Translations under genes and position numbers: made by a program
Part shown: positions 24,747 through 34,158 of the stretch, one piece after another
Layout: each line of letters starts with the position of its first letter
Numbering within the stretch: the stretch's first letter is position 1
The notes under the pieces: model-generated
Databases searched by the model: none
Seen by the model: the letters and a program-made list of their open reading frames with translations, nothing else
Told to the model about the DNA's origin: nothing
DNA from: an uncultured Bacteroidales bacterium
Lineage (GTDB): Bacteria; Bacteroidota; Bacteroidia; Bacteroidales; UBA932
Direction: 5' to 3'
DNA length: 57,914 nt
NCBI GenBank assembly: GCA_905233345.1
Contig: CAJODQ010000009.1
Location: forward strand, 1-57,914

Positions 24747-25170
24747 CCTCTATGAACTGCCCGCCGGGCACGAAGAACGCTTTCAGGCGAAACTCGCTGC
24801 CGTGCGTCCCTGGTACAAACGCCCCGCGTTCCGCGTGACGGCCCTGGCCGCTGCTGCAGCTGCCGCCATCCTCTGCTTCGTCCTGATTCCGGCCGGAAAC
24901 CGGCACTTCCTGGGCGCGCATACGCCCGAAGCCGTCTATTGCGCCTATCTCGACCAGGTCGGCCATTACTATGAGCAACTGGCCCGGACCGGCGCCACGG
25001 AAGCGGACGAATGGGCTGAGAGTCTCTCGGCGCTGACCGAAGAGACGATTCCCCTCTACGACCAGCTCCCCGACGACATGCCGGCCCGCGAAAAGGTCAA
25101 AGTTCTCAAACAATACTACGGAGAACTGCTCGACGGAGCGGAACGCCTCCGGAACGATTGGAATATATAA
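24730..25170 (+). CDS. Putative membrane anti-sigma factor
   Basis: 146 residues: a short cytosolic N-terminus of about 35 residues, one membrane helix (VTALAAAAAAAILCFVLIP, about 36-54) and a periplasmic C-terminal domain with acidic helices. No zinc-binding anti-sigma motif (HxxxCxxC) is seen. Its place directly after an ECF sigma gene (17-base overlap) and its topology are the grounds for the call. The periplasmic part ends LLDGAERLRNDWNI. Confidence 0.6.
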   Translation: MENRFDLYELPAGHEERFQAKLAAVRPWYKRPAFRVTALAAAAAAAILCFVLIPAGNRHFLGAHTPEAVYCAYLDQVGHYYEQLARTGATEADEWAESLSALTEETIPLYDQLPDDMPAREKVKVLKQYYGELLDGAERLRNDWNI

Positions 25171-25189
25171 TGAATAAAAACATAACACG

Positions 25190-26098
25190 ATGAAAAAGAC
25201 TTTCCTTCTTCTGTTGGCACTCGTAGCCACGATTTCCTTCGCCTTTGCCGGCGAAAATCCGGTCAAGAACACCTACTCCCACCATTACAACTTCGAAGAT
25301 TTCACGGCGCTGGCCGTATCCAACGCCTTCCGGGTGGACTTCACTTTCTCGGACGACTGGACCGTCGACGTCACCGTCCCCGACTTCATCCAGCCCTATC
25401 TGAAGGTTACGTGCAGCAGCCATAAAGTCCACATCGGGCTGAGCAAGCTGCCGAAAGATGTCCAGCGCAAGCTGAGCGACCTGAAAGATCCGCTCCAGGC
25501 CACGGTGCGCATGCCGAAACTGCACGCCCTGTCGCTCTCCGGCGCTTCCCGCATGGAAGTCACGGGCCAGCAGCAACTGGGCAGCGAGGAGATGTTCATC
25601 GACCTGAGCGGCGCCAGCCGGCTCAAATCAATGGCAGCAGAGGGCAAAGGCAGCCTTTCCATCGGGCTCAGCGGTGCTTCCAGGGTCGAGATGCAGGCCG
25701 ATTTCAAGGCGATCCATGTCGACGTGTCGGGCGCTTCCAAGCTCGATCTGACCGGCAGCGCCGAACGGCTCCGTCTCGGTTGCTCCGGCGCTTCCAACTG
25801 CGACTTCACGGGCGACTTCCAGAACGCAGACATTGACCTGAGCGGCTCTTCGAAGATGAAGATGAACGGTAAGACCGGAAGCCTGCAACTGGGACAGTCC
25901 GGCGCGACCAGCTTCACGTCCAACGGCGAAACGGCCCGTGCAGATGTGGATCTCTCCGGCGCGTCAAAAGCCCGGCTGACCGTCACCGAACGGCTGGACT
26001 ATGAGCTCTCCGGCGCCTCCACCCTTCGCGTGAAGGATCTGGGTGCCCGCATCACCGGCGAACAGAGCCGTGGCTCCAAAATCGAATGGGATCGCTGA
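25190..26098 (+). CDS. DUF2807 head-GIN domain exported protein
   Basis: 302 residues. A signal peptide (MKKTFLLLLALVATISFAFA) is followed by a long beta-solenoid with repeated LSGAS-type turns (LSGASRMEV, LSGASRLK, LSGASRVEM, VSGASKLDL, SGASNCDF, LSGSSKMKM, LSGASKARL, LSGASTLRV), about one every 23 residues. This is the putative auto-transporter adhesin head-GIN family (DUF2807), common in Bacteroidetes beside ECF sigma/anti-sigma pairs. It is likely in the periplasm or on the outer membrane, and may be a target or sensor of the sigma system. A strong terminator hairpin overlaps its stop codon. Confidence 0.88.
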   Translation: MKKTFLLLLALVATISFAFAGENPVKNTYSHHYNFEDFTALAVSNAFRVDFTFSDDWTVDVTVPDFIQPYLKVTCSSHKVHIGLSKLPKDVQRKLSDLKDPLQATVRMPKLHALSLSGASRMEVTGQQQLGSEEMFIDLSGASRLKSMAAEGKGSLSIGLSGASRVEMQADFKAIHVDVSGASKLDLTGSAERLRLGCSGASNCDFTGDFQNADIDLSGSSKMKMNGKTGSLQLGQSGATSFTSNGETARADVDLSGASKARLTVTERLDYELSGASTLRVKDLGARITGEQSRGSKIEWDR

Positions 26099-26112
26099 TT
26101 AGCGATCCCATT
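26085..26112. terminator. Hairpin terminator overlapping the DUF2807 stop codon
   Basis: Perfect 12-base arms AATGGGATCGCT / AGCGATCCCATT with a GATT loop, followed by TTC. The stop codon lies at the base of the loop. It may serve the convergent prsW gene as well, since the arms are symmetric. Confidence 0.75.
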
Positions 26113-26157
26113 TTCATAACGGAGATTGTGCTCGCTTTGCTGCGCATTCCCTTCGGG

Positions 26158-26178
26158 ATTCCGGGTCAAGCCCGGAAT
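26158..26178. repeat. Dispersed palindromic repeat, copy 2 (intergenic)
   Basis: ATTCCGGG-N5-CCCGGAAT with perfect arms, between the DUF2807 gene and the prsW stop. The flanking bases differ by two positions from the 27-base core of the other copies. Confidence 0.9.
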
Positions 26179-26190
26179 GAGGGAAGAAGG

Positions 26191-27192
26191 TTAGATCAGG
26201 CTGGAAAGCGCCCACTGATTGACCTGACTGCGGTCGACGATGGGCTGCAGCGCGGTCTCCGCAGTGGGACCGATGCGCTTGCGCAGCGTCCGCATCTCGA
26301 CCAGACGCTCCTGATTTTCCGGATCATGCACCGGCTCGATGCCTGCCTCTTTCAGGATCAGATTGCTGCGGGCCGCGATCGACAACTCAAGATAATTCTG
26401 TACGTAACAATACATGTCGAAGAAGACCTCCGGATCGAAACGCTCCTTCAGGGTCAGCATGTACTCCCCTGCCCGCGTCCCCGCAAATTCGCCCCGCTTG
26501 AGCGCACCCAACAGATTGATCTCGTTGTTGATGCCCTCGTCGAGCCACTCGTGCACAAACTTGCTGTTCTTCTTGAAAAGCGAACGCTTGCTGATGAAAT
26601 AGTAAGCCACCAGCAACGCAGTCAGAATGAGCGGATTGATAGGCTCAAGCGCATGCACGTAATGGACCAGGATGGTGATTGCGAAACTGATCACCGAGCC
26701 CAGGACCTTGGCACGGCGGCTGCTGCCGAACTTGCCCTGGTGCACCATCATCAGGGCCATGGCCAGCAGCGACGTACAGCCGATGTGCATCACCGCAGCT
26801 TCGAAGCCCAGGAAAATCGTGTGCCATACATTCACACCACCGCCGACAGCCAGCAGATGATGGAGATGGAAAATATTGGACATCAGGCCGAAACCGGCAC
26901 CGATGGCCGAACCGTAGATGGTTGCATCTCCCAGCAGCCCCACTTTGTGCCGGTTGATCAACAGATAGAGGATCGCGCCCTTGCACAATTCCTCTACGAC
27001 CGACACCAGCAATTTGCTCTCGCCAATCGCCGGAATGCGGCAGATCAGCCAGGATACGACATACATGACCAAACCCGCGCCGATGCTGAACACCAGCGTG
27101 GGCCATTTGGTCAACTTGAAAGAGTCCATCACCAGCAAATAGACGATGAACAGGGCCAGCGGGGCTGCAGTCAGGAGATATAACCAAATCAT
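26191..27192 (-). CDS. prsW: PrsW-family intramembrane metalloprotease
   Basis: 333 residues, with about seven or eight membrane helices in the first 200 residues. The glutamate pair is in VVEELCKGAILYLL (EExxK, E67/E68/K71); candidate metal histidines are H136 (EAAVMHIGCT) and H177 (ILVHYVHA). The soluble C-terminal 120 residues (FVHEWLDEGINNEINLLGALKRGE) are usual for the Bacteroidetes form. B. subtilis PrsW makes the first cut in the anti-sigma factor RsiW. The gene shares one base with upp (TAATG) and faces an ECF sigma/anti-sigma cassette. Confidence 0.82.
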   Translation of the reverse strand: MIWLYLLTAAPLALFIVYLLVMDSFKLTKWPTLVFSIGAGLVMYVVSWLICRIPAIGESKLLVSVVEELCKGAILYLLINRHKVGLLGDATIYGSAIGAGFGLMSNIFHLHHLLAVGGGVNVWHTIFLGFEAAVMHIGCTSLLAMALMMVHQGKFGSSRRAKVLGSVISFAITILVHYVHALEPINPLILTALLVAYYFISKRSLFKKNSKFVHEWLDEGINNEINLLGALKRGEFAGTRAGEYMLTLKERFDPEVFFDMYCYVQNYLELSIAARSNLILKEAGIEPVHDPENQERLVEMRTLRKRIGPTAETALQPIVDRSQVNQWALSSLI

Positions 27193-27824
27193 TATTTTGT
27201 ACCGAAAATACGGTCGCCGGCATCACCGAGACCAGGGAGGATGTAGGCGTCGCTGTTTAATTCTTCGTCGAGGGCTGCCGTGTAGATGTCCACGTCCGGA
27301 TGATCCTTCTGCAACTTCTTCACGCCCTCCGGAGCAGCCACCAGGCACATCAGGCGCAGGTGCGTGCAGCCGTAGTTCTCCTTGAGCATCGTCAGCGCGT
27401 CGGACGAGCTGCCGCCGGTGGCGAGCATCGGGTCGGTCACGATGACCAGGCGCTGGTCGATGTCAATCGGCATCTTGCAGTAGTAGGAAACCGGCAGGTG
27501 CGTCGTCTCGTCGCGGTACAGGCCGATGTGGCCCACCTTTGCGACGGGCAGCAGGGTCAGAAGGCCGTCCACCATGCCGAGTCCTGCACGCAGGATCGGC
27601 ACGATGGCGAGCTTCTTGCCCGAGATGACACGGGCGGTCATCTTGCGCATGGGGGTTTCAATTTCAACGGGCTCGAGCGGAAGGTCACGGGTGACCTCGT
27701 AGCCCATCAGCAGCGAGATTTCGGTCAGCAGCTGACGGAAGTCCTTGGAACCGGTGTGGATGTCACGCATGATGCTCAGTTTGTGCTGGATCATGGGATG
27801 GTCGATGATGTGAAGCTGGCTCAT
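27192..27824 (-). CDS. upp: Uracil phosphoribosyltransferase
   Basis: 210 residues, the usual size. It joins uracil and PRPP to give UMP in pyrimidine salvage. The PRPP-binding loop is [15 protein letters not shown], and the N-terminal region [14 protein letters not shown] is typical. It ends [15 protein letters not shown], the conserved uracil-binding C-terminus. It sits between an M16 peptidase gene (12 bases upstream) and prsW (1-base overlap). Confidence 0.97.
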   Translation of the reverse strand: MSQLHIIDHPMIQHKLSIMRDIHTGSKDFRQLLTEISLLMGYEVTRDLPLEPVEIETPMRKMTARVISGKKLAIVPILRAGLGMVDGLLTLLPVAKVGHIGLYRDETTHLPVSYYCKMPIDIDQRLVIVTDPMLATGGSSSDALTMLKENYGCTHLRLMCLVAAPEGVKKLQKDHPDVDIYTAALDEELNSDAYILPGLGDAGDRIFGTK

Positions 27825-27836
27825 AGTCTCTGTGCG

Positions 27837-30656
27837 TTACTTGGTTTCACCATACATGATCACGCGGGCCTGGTTGTTCTGCGCCAGGATCTCGCGCACG
27901 GCCTGGGCCACATCCTGGGCGGTGATGGAATCCAGCACCTTCAGGTAGTCGGTCATCTGGTCGACGCCGTACTTCAGATAGCCCGTGAGGACACCGTTGT
28001 AGAAGCTGTTCTCGCGGAGATTCTCCTGATATTTCTTGTGCATGTAGTCTTTCACCTTGGCCAGGTTTTCCTCGGAAGGACCGTTCTGGGCGAAGTCAGC
28101 GAGGAGCTCCTCGATGCGCTTGTTCAGGCGTGCGTATTCCTCGGGGTTGGTCTGGTATACAATCTGGACATACGACTGGGTTTCCGGCGGATACGAATAT
28201 CTGTAGCCACCCGCCGTGCTCACGCCGTAGGTACCGCCTTCCTTCTCACGGATCTCCTCGGTGTAGATGATGTCGAGGATCTGGCTGGCGATATCGAGCG
28301 TCAGGTCGTTCTTCAGGTTGTACACACCCTTGGCGGTCTCCATGTACACGACCACGGCCATCGGGACCTCCATCTCCTTGGCGAAGACGACGTCGTTCTC
28401 ACCCGTGGCGAAAGACAGGTTCAGGGAGCGTGCCTTTTCGGGCTTGCCCTTCGAAGGCAGCGAAGCAATGTACTGCTCGACCATCGGCAGCATCGTGGCC
28501 TCGTCGAAGGCACCGGTGATGACGAAGGTGAAGTCGGCGGCATTGGCGAAACGTTCGCGGCCGATCTGCATGATGCGGTCATAGTCCACGTTGTCCACTT
28601 CGGCGGCTTTCATGCGGGTGGTGAGCGGATTGTCGTTGTACAGGACGCTGGTCAGCGAATCCTGCAGGGCCGTCATGGGCTGGGCTTCCTGGTTCAGGAG
28701 CTGGGCGCGCATCTTGTTCTGCCACGACTTGAAGGCATCGTAGTCGGTGCGCTGGGCCGTGAAGTACAGGTGTACCAGCTGCAGCATCGTCTCGAAGTCT
28801 TTCGGCGTGGAGCTGGCCCGGACACCTTCTTCATATTGGCCGATGTACGGATAGGCGCTCACCTGCTTGCCGGCCAGGACCTTGGTCAGGGCCGTGGAGC
28901 TGAAGTTGCCCACGCCGCCCTCGCTGATCAGGTCGATGTTCTTGAGGTTGAGCGCTTCGTCGAGCGAGTACTGCGACTGTCCGCCTTCGCTGAAGGCGCG
29001 CAGCAGGATCTGGTCTTTGTTGAAGTCCGTGGTCTTCACATACACGGTGGCACCGTTCGAGAGCGTATATTTGACATAGCCGAACGGACCGGCCTGGGTC
29101 TTCTTTACCTTGCCGGCCTTCGGAAGGACGGGCATCAGCGGCTCGTCGGACACCTTGTCCTCATACGGGGCAATCTCCTCGGCGGCCACGTCGGCGAGCA
29201 TTTGCTTCATCTGCGCTTCGGTGGGATAGGTCACGCCTTCTTTCTCCGGAAGCATGCAGGCCAGCACGATGTTCTTGCCTTCTTCCACCATCTGGCCGAA
29301 GATCTGGTTGACCACATCCACGGGGATGTTCGGGCAGAGCTGCTGCGAGAGGGCGAACTGGTTCTCGATGCCCATGATCGGCTCGCGGTCGATGAAGTGG
29401 CGCACATACTCTCTGCAGTACGCGCCGCTGCTCTTCTTCTCGCGGGCGTTGTAATCCGATTCGACCTGGCTCAGGTACTCGGCGCGGGCGCGCTCATATT
29501 CGCTGGCGGTGAAGCCGTTGCGTTTGGCACGCAGGATTTCGCGCCACAGCGTGGCGATGGCGTTCTCGAGCTTGGTCTCGTCGCAGACCGTGATGCCCAT
29601 GTAGCTCTTCACGGTCTTGGCGATGAAGAATTCCTCGTCAGCGCCGAACTGGGCCATCATGAACGGCGGCTCCGGCAGCTGGGTGAATTCTTCGAGACGC
29701 TGGTTGAGCATGATGTCGGCCATACCCATGACGTACTTGAAGATCAGGTAGTTCATATCGCCCTTCATCGCATCGGGGTAGGCCTCGTGCTTCCAGAAGA
29801 GGAAGCTCTGGGCATACGGGAATTCCTTGTCGGTGGCCAGGCAGACGATGGTCTCGTCGTTGTCCTCGACCGGCACGTAGTAGCGCTCAGCGGGGTTCTC
29901 CGGCATCTTGATGGGACCGAAGATGTCTTTGATCTTGGCTTCCACCTCGTCCACGTCGATGTCGCCGACCACCACGATACCCTGGTTGTCGGGGCGATAC
30001 CATTTCTCATAGTAGTCGCGCAGCACCTGGTACGGGAAATTGTCCACGACCTCCATCAGACCGATCGGCATGCGTTCCGCATACTTGTTGTTCGGATAGA
30101 TGGCCGGCAGGATCTTTTCGTACAGACGCATCTGCGCGTTCTGGCGGCTGCGCCACTCCTCGTGGATCACGCCGCGCTCACCGTCGATGTCCTCGTCGGT
30201 CAGCAGCAGGCCGTCGGCCCAGTCGTGCAGGATCCAGAGGCAGGAATCAACGGCCGAGGGAACTTTCTCCACCGGAACGTTGTCAATATTATAAACGGTC
30301 TCGTCGATGCTGGTATAGGCATTCAGGTCCGCGCCGAATTTCACGCCGATGCTCTCGCAGTATTTCACCACGCCGTTGCCGGGGAAATGTTCGGTGCCGT
30401 TGAAGCACATGTGCTCGAGGAAGTGGGCCAGGCCGCGCTGCGACTCATCTTCGAGGATCGAACCTACTTTCTGGGCGATGTAGAAGTTGGCCTGCCCCTT
30501 CGGCTCCTCATTGTGCCGGATGTAGTAGGTCAGTCCGTTTTCAAGCTGGCCGATGCGCACCTGCGGATCGACCGGGATCGGCGGCATCTGCTGGGCAGAT
30601 GCAAAAATGCCCGCGCCAATGGCGAAGGCAGCGATCAGGGTAAAGACTCTTTTCAT
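27837..30656 (-). CDS. M16-family zinc metallopeptidase (two-unit, exported)
   Basis: 939 residues. A signal peptide (MKRVFTLIAAFAIGAGIFASA) is followed by two M16 units. The first carries the inverted zinc motif HFLEHMCFNGTEHF (HxxEH, near residue 78); the second lacks it, as in PqqL-like and pitrilysin-like enzymes where only one half is catalytic. It is periplasmic or on the outer membrane and degrades peptides or unfolded proteins. Its leader contains a strong hairpin, and a -7 box lies at 30700-30707. First gene of the M16-upp-prsW operon. Confidence 0.92.
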   Translation of the reverse strand: MKRVFTLIAAFAIGAGIFASAQQMPPIPVDPQVRIGQLENGLTYYIRHNEEPKGQANFYIAQKVGSILEDESQRGLAHFLEHMCFNGTEHFPGNGVVKYCESIGVKFGADLNAYTSIDETVYNIDNVPVEKVPSAVDSCLWILHDWADGLLLTDEDIDGERGVIHEEWRSRQNAQMRLYEKILPAIYPNNKYAERMPIGLMEVVDNFPYQVLRDYYEKWYRPDNQGIVVVGDIDVDEVEAKIKDIFGPIKMPENPAERYYVPVEDNDETIVCLATDKEFPYAQSFLFWKHEAYPDAMKGDMNYLIFKYVMGMADIMLNQRLEEFTQLPEPPFMMAQFGADEEFFIAKTVKSYMGITVCDETKLENAIATLWREILRAKRNGFTASEYERARAEYLSQVESDYNAREKKSSGAYCREYVRHFIDREPIMGIENQFALSQQLCPNIPVDVVNQIFGQMVEEGKNIVLACMLPEKEGVTYPTEAQMKQMLADVAAEEIAPYEDKVSDEPLMPVLPKAGKVKKTQAGPFGYVKYTLSNGATVYVKTTDFNKDQILLRAFSEGGQSQYSLDEALNLKNIDLISEGGVGNFSSTALTKVLAGKQVSAYPYIGQYEEGVRASSTPKDFETMLQLVHLYFTAQRTDYDAFKSWQNKMRAQLLNQEAQPMTALQDSLTSVLYNDNPLTTRMKAAEVDNVDYDRIMQIGRERFANAADFTFVITGAFDEATMLPMVEQYIASLPSKGKPEKARSLNLSFATGENDVVFAKEMEVPMAVVVYMETAKGVYNLKNDLTLDIASQILDIIYTEEIREKEGGTYGVSTAGGYRYSYPPETQSYVQIVYQTNPEEYARLNKRIEELLADFAQNGPSEENLAKVKDYMHKKYQENLRENSFYNGVLTGYLKYGVDQMTDYLKVLDSITAQDVAQAVREILAQNNQARVIMYGETK

Positions 30657-30660
30657 TATT

Positions 30661-30700
30661 GAGACTCGATTTAGAATGGTTTTTCTAATTATCGAGGCTC
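30661..30700 (-). promoter_or_regulatory. Stem-loop in the 5' leader of the M16 peptidase mRNA
   Basis: Minus strand: outer arms GAGCCTCGAT / ATCGAGTCTC (one mismatch) and inner arms TTAGAA / TTCTAA around a 6-base loop. It lies between the -7 box and the ATG at 30656, within the predicted untranslated leader. There is no U-tract, so it is not an obvious terminator; mRNA protection or translation control is possible. Confidence 0.55.
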
Positions 30701-30707
30701 AAAGATA
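30700..30707 (-). promoter_or_regulatory. -7 box of the M16-upp-prsW operon
   Basis: Minus strand TATCTTTG (complement of 30700-30707), full match to TAnnTTTG; a CTTG lies 20 bases upstream, inside the end of recQ. Confidence 0.55.
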
Positions 30708-30715
30708 AGTTATTC

Positions 30716-32419
30716 TCATGGATTTTGCAAGCGGCAGACGTCGCATTTTCCGCAGGGCTTCGTGTCGGGCTGCCCGAAGTAGCGGTACATCTGCGTGCAG
30801 CGGCATTCCGTGTCGTTTTCCACCACTTCGACAAAAGCGTCGAGGCGTTCGGTGCGGCGCTGCACGCGTTCGTCCCAGTCCTGCTGCGGGAGGCGCAGGT
30901 TCTTCGGGACCAGGCGCTCCGTATGCAGCGTGAGCATCGGCGCATTGATGGACGGGATGTATTTGAGGATCTGGCGGCGCGAGAGCTCGCGGAGCTTCTC
31001 TTCCACGACGGCGGGCGCGTAACGCCCTGCCTGGGCGATTTTGGCGGTGTCCACAGGGACATATTCGGTAAACAGGCCGGTGTACATGCGCAGCAGCAGC
31101 TTCACGAAGCGGTCGGTGTCGGCGTTGCCCAGCTGGATGCGGTAGAGCTCGTCGCGGCCCACGGCAAACTGGATCTTCGCCGGGATCTGCAGCGTCTCGC
31201 TGAGGGTCCAGTAGCCGGCGGTCTCGAGGTATTTGACGGCGTACCAGGCGGTGCTGGCAGGCACGTGGAAGCGGCGGGCGAATTTCTCGACCTCGAACTT
31301 CACGCAGGCGTCCTTCCCCTCCTCGTAAGCGAAGCCCAGGTAGCTGCACACCTGCTGGTAGATCTCGCGGATGGAGTCGAGGGGTGGAAAGGCTGTGCGG
31401 AGGGTCTGGCGCAGGCGGGCGACGTCGCTGCGGTTCCAGAGCAGCACGGCGAAAGCATTGAGCCCGTCGCGCCCGGCCCGGCCGGCTTCCTGGTAATAGC
31501 CTTCAAGGGTATCGGGCATGTCATAGTGACAGACCAACCGCACGTCGGGCTTATCGATGCCCATGCCGAAGGCATTGGTCGAGACGATGAGGCGGGCCTC
31601 CCCTGTTTTCCAGGCTTCCTGCACGCGGTTGCGGGCTTCGTGCGGCATGCCGGCGTGGTAGGCTTCGGCGGCGATGCTGCGGCTGCGGAGGAAGGCGGCG
31701 ATGTCTTCGGCGCTCTTGCGGCGCGCCACGTAGACGATGCCGCTGCCTTCCACACTTTCGCACACCTTCAGCAGCTGGCCCATCTTGTCGTCGGTCTTCC
31801 GGAAGATGTAAGAAAGGTTGGGGCGCGCGAAATCGCCTGTGAGCAGATTCTCCCGCCGGAAGCCGAGCTTCTCCTGGATGTCCTTCGCCACGACAGGGGT
31901 CGCGGTGGCGGTCAGGGCGATGACGGGAACTTGCTGCCCGATGAGCTGGCGGATGGCCGCAATCTCCAGATAGTCAGGGCGGAAGTCGTAGCCCCACTGC
32001 GAGATACAGTGCGCCTCGTCGACCACCAGGAAATTGACGTGCATGCGCTGGAGGCGCGCCTGGAAGAGCGGGGTGCGGAGCCTTTCGGGCGAGACGTAGA
32101 GGAACTTGTAGTCGCCGTAGATGGCATTGTCGAGCGTGATGTCGATCTCCCGGTAGGTCATACCGGAAAAGACGGCGAGGGCCGGGATGCCTCGGTCGCG
32201 CAGATGCTGCACCTGGTCTTTCATCAGGGCGATCAGGGGCGAGACGACCAGGCAGATGCCCTCGCGCATCATGGCCGGCACCTGGAAGCAGATGCTCTTG
32301 CCCCCGCCGGTCGGCAGAATGGCCAGCACATCTCTCCCCGCGAGCGCCTCACTGATGATTTCAGCCTGCATCGGCCGGAATGCATCGTATCCCCAATATC
32401 GCTTCAGCGTCTCTTGCAT
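30716..32419 (-). CDS. recQ: RecQ-family ATP-dependent DNA helicase
   Basis: 567 residues from MQETLKRYWGYDAFRPMQ. Helicase motifs in order: Walker A LPTGGGKS, motif Ib SPLIALMKDQV, DEAH box VVDEAHCISQWGYDFRPDY, motif III ALTATATP, motif V VSTNAFGMGIDKPDVR, motif VI YYQEAGRAGRDG. A RecQ-Ct/winged-helix part follows; the typical zinc cysteines seem displaced to the C-terminal end (CRCTQMYRYFGQPDTKPCGKC, then DVC). No HRDC domain is present. This short form is common in Bacteroidetes as a second RecQ. The open frame reaches a GTG at 32428, but ATG 32419 fits better. Confidence 0.93.
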   Translation of the reverse strand: MQETLKRYWGYDAFRPMQAEIISEALAGRDVLAILPTGGGKSICFQVPAMMREGICLVVSPLIALMKDQVQHLRDRGIPALAVFSGMTYREIDITLDNAIYGDYKFLYVSPERLRTPLFQARLQRMHVNFLVVDEAHCISQWGYDFRPDYLEIAAIRQLIGQQVPVIALTATATPVVAKDIQEKLGFRRENLLTGDFARPNLSYIFRKTDDKMGQLLKVCESVEGSGIVYVARRKSAEDIAAFLRSRSIAAEAYHAGMPHEARNRVQEAWKTGEARLIVSTNAFGMGIDKPDVRLVCHYDMPDTLEGYYQEAGRAGRDGLNAFAVLLWNRSDVARLRQTLRTAFPPLDSIREIYQQVCSYLGFAYEEGKDACVKFEVEKFARRFHVPASTAWYAVKYLETAGYWTLSETLQIPAKIQFAVGRDELYRIQLGNADTDRFVKLLLRMYTGLFTEYVPVDTAKIAQAGRYAPAVVEEKLRELSRRQILKYIPSINAPMLTLHTERLVPKNLRLPQQDWDERVQRRTERLDAFVEVVENDTECRCTQMYRYFGQPDTKPCGKCDVCRLQNP

Positions 32420-32488
32420 TTTTAGCACAATTTTTGCATAATTAACGCGTCACCAAAATTAGTGATTTTTTGTTTGAATAAAAAAGAA

Positions 32489-32496
32489 TATCTTTG
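32489..32496 (+). promoter_or_regulatory. -7 box of pckA
   Basis: TATCTTTG, full match to TAnnTTTG, 39 bases before the pckA ATG (context ACCATG). T-rich sequence with TTTG elements lies upstream at shorter than ideal spacing. Confidence 0.5.
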
Positions 32497-32535
32497 CGAC
32501 ATCAAAAAGTCTATATTTTTTAATTCATCTATACC

Positions 32536-34155
32536 ATGCCCAGCATTGATCTGAAACAGTACGGAATCAAGAGCACGAAAGAGGTGCTCTACAACCCCAC
32601 GTATGAGGTTCTCTACAACGAAGAAACCAAACCCGGCCTCGAAGGTTTCGACAAAGGCGTCGTCACCGAACTGGGTGCCATCAACGTGATGACCGGCGTG
32701 TTCACCGGCCGCAGCCCCAAAGACAAATACATTGTCTACGACAAGACCACGAAGGAAGGCGCTCCGGGCGAGATCTGGTGGACCACCGAAGATTACCCCA
32801 ACGATAACCACAAGATGAGCGAGAAAGTGTGGAAGGAAGTGAAGAAGATGGCCCAGAAACAGCTCAGCGGCAAACGCCTGTTCGTCGTCGACGGCTTCTG
32901 CGGCACCCACGCCGACACCCGCATGAAGGTCCGCTTCATCATGGAAGTGGCCTGGCAGGCCCACTTCGTGACCAACATGTTCATCCGTCCGAAGAACCAG
33001 AAGGAATTCGACCAGGAGCCCGACTTCGTGGTCTACTGCGCTTCCAAGGCCAAAGTCGAAAACTACAAAGAACTCGGCCTGCGCAGCGACACCTGCGTCG
33101 CCTTCAACGTGACCAGCCGTGAGCAGGTGATCCTGAACACCTGGTATGGTGGCGAGATGAAGAAAGGCATGTTCTCCATGATGAACTACTACCTCCCGCT
33201 CAAGGGCATCGCCGCCATGCACTGCTCGGCCAATACCGACATGAACGGCGAAAACACCGCCATCTTCTTCGGCCTCTCCGGCACCGGCAAGACCACCCTT
33301 TCCACCGACCCGAAACGCCTCCTGATCGGCGACGACGAGCACGGCTGGGACAACAAGGGCGTGTTCAACCTCGAAGGCGGCTGCTATGCCAAGGTGATCA
33401 ACCTCGACAAGGAAGCTGAACCGGATATCTACGGCGCCATCCGCCGCGACGCGCTCCTCGAGAACGTGACCGTAGACAAGAAGGGCAAGATCGACTTCGC
33501 CGACAAGAAGGTCACCGAGAACACCCGCGTTTCCTACCCGATCTACCACATCGAGAAGATCGTGCGTCCGGAGAGCCAGGGTCCTGCCGCCGAGCAGGTG
33601 ATCTTCCTGAGCGCCGACGCTTTCGGCGTGCTGCCGCCGGTGAGCATCCTCACCCCTGAGCAGACGAAGTACTACTTCCTGAGCGGCTTCACCGCCAAGC
33701 TCGCCGGTACCGAGCGCGGCATCACCGAGCCGACCCCGACCTTCTCCGCCTGCTTCGGCCAGGCCTTCCTGGAGCTCCATCCGACCAAATACGCCGAGGA
33801 ACTCGTGAAGAAGATGAAGAAGAGCGGCGCCAAGGCCTACCTGGTGAACACCGGCTGGAACGGCACGGGCAAACGCATCTCCATCAAGGATACCCGCGGC
33901 ATCATCGACGCCATCCTCGACCATAGCATCGACAAGGCCAAGACCAAGAAGATCCCTTACTTCGACTTCGAGATCCCGACCAAGCTCAAAGGTGTCGACC
34001 CCGCCATCCTCGATCCGCGCGACACCTACGCCAATCCCAAGCAGTGGGACGAGAAAGCCAAAGACCTGGCCGCCCGTTTCATCAAGAACTTCAAGAAATA
34101 CGAATACAACAAGGCAGGCAAAGCCCTCGTGGCAGCCGGCCCGAAGCTCGGATAA
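32536..34155 (+). CDS. pckA: Phosphoenolpyruvate carboxykinase (ATP)
   Basis: 539 residues, normal length. Kinase-1a loop [15 protein letters not shown], metal/kinase-2 region [19 protein letters not shown], and the substrate arginine region [16 protein letters not shown]. In gut Bacteroidales the enzyme mainly carboxylates PEP to oxaloacetate, saving ATP and feeding the succinate/propionate route; direction is inferred from the group's physiology. Very strong codon bias and a good promoter suggest high expression. The next gene starts 3 bases after the stop. Confidence 0.98.
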   Translation: MPSIDLKQYGIKSTKEVLYNPTYEVLYNEETKPGLEGFDKGVVTELGAINVMTGVFTGRSPKDKYIVYDKTTKEGAPGEIWWTTEDYPNDNHKMSEKVWKEVKKMAQKQLSGKRLFVVDGFCGTHADTRMKVRFIMEVAWQAHFVTNMFIRPKNQKEFDQEPDFVVYCASKAKVENYKELGLRSDTCVAFNVTSREQVILNTWYGGEMKKGMFSMMNYYLPLKGIAAMHCSANTDMNGENTAIFFGLSGTGKTTLSTDPKRLLIGDDEHGWDNKGVFNLEGGCYAKVINLDKEAEPDIYGAIRRDALLENVTVDKKGKIDFADKKVTENTRVSYPIYHIEKIVRPESQGPAAEQVIFLSADAFGVLPPVSILTPEQTKYYFLSGFTAKLAGTERGITEPTPTFSACFGQAFLELHPTKYAEELVKKMKKSGAKAYLVNTGWNGTGKRISIKDTRGIIDAILDHSIDKAKTKKIPYFDFEIPTKLKGVDPAILDPRDTYANPKQWDEKAKDLAARFIKNFKKYEYNKAGKALVAAGPKLG

Positions 34156-34158
34156 GCC

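Noticed and set aside
27300-30662. A 1120-codon open frame on the plus strand opposite the M16 peptidase and upp genes
   Set aside because: It is the mirror of two certain genes; the translation is rich in His, Asp and Val with no domains. Similar shadows exist opposite cstA, the acyl ligase, rlmD, pckA, recQ and murU/pnc, and come from GC-rich codon bias.
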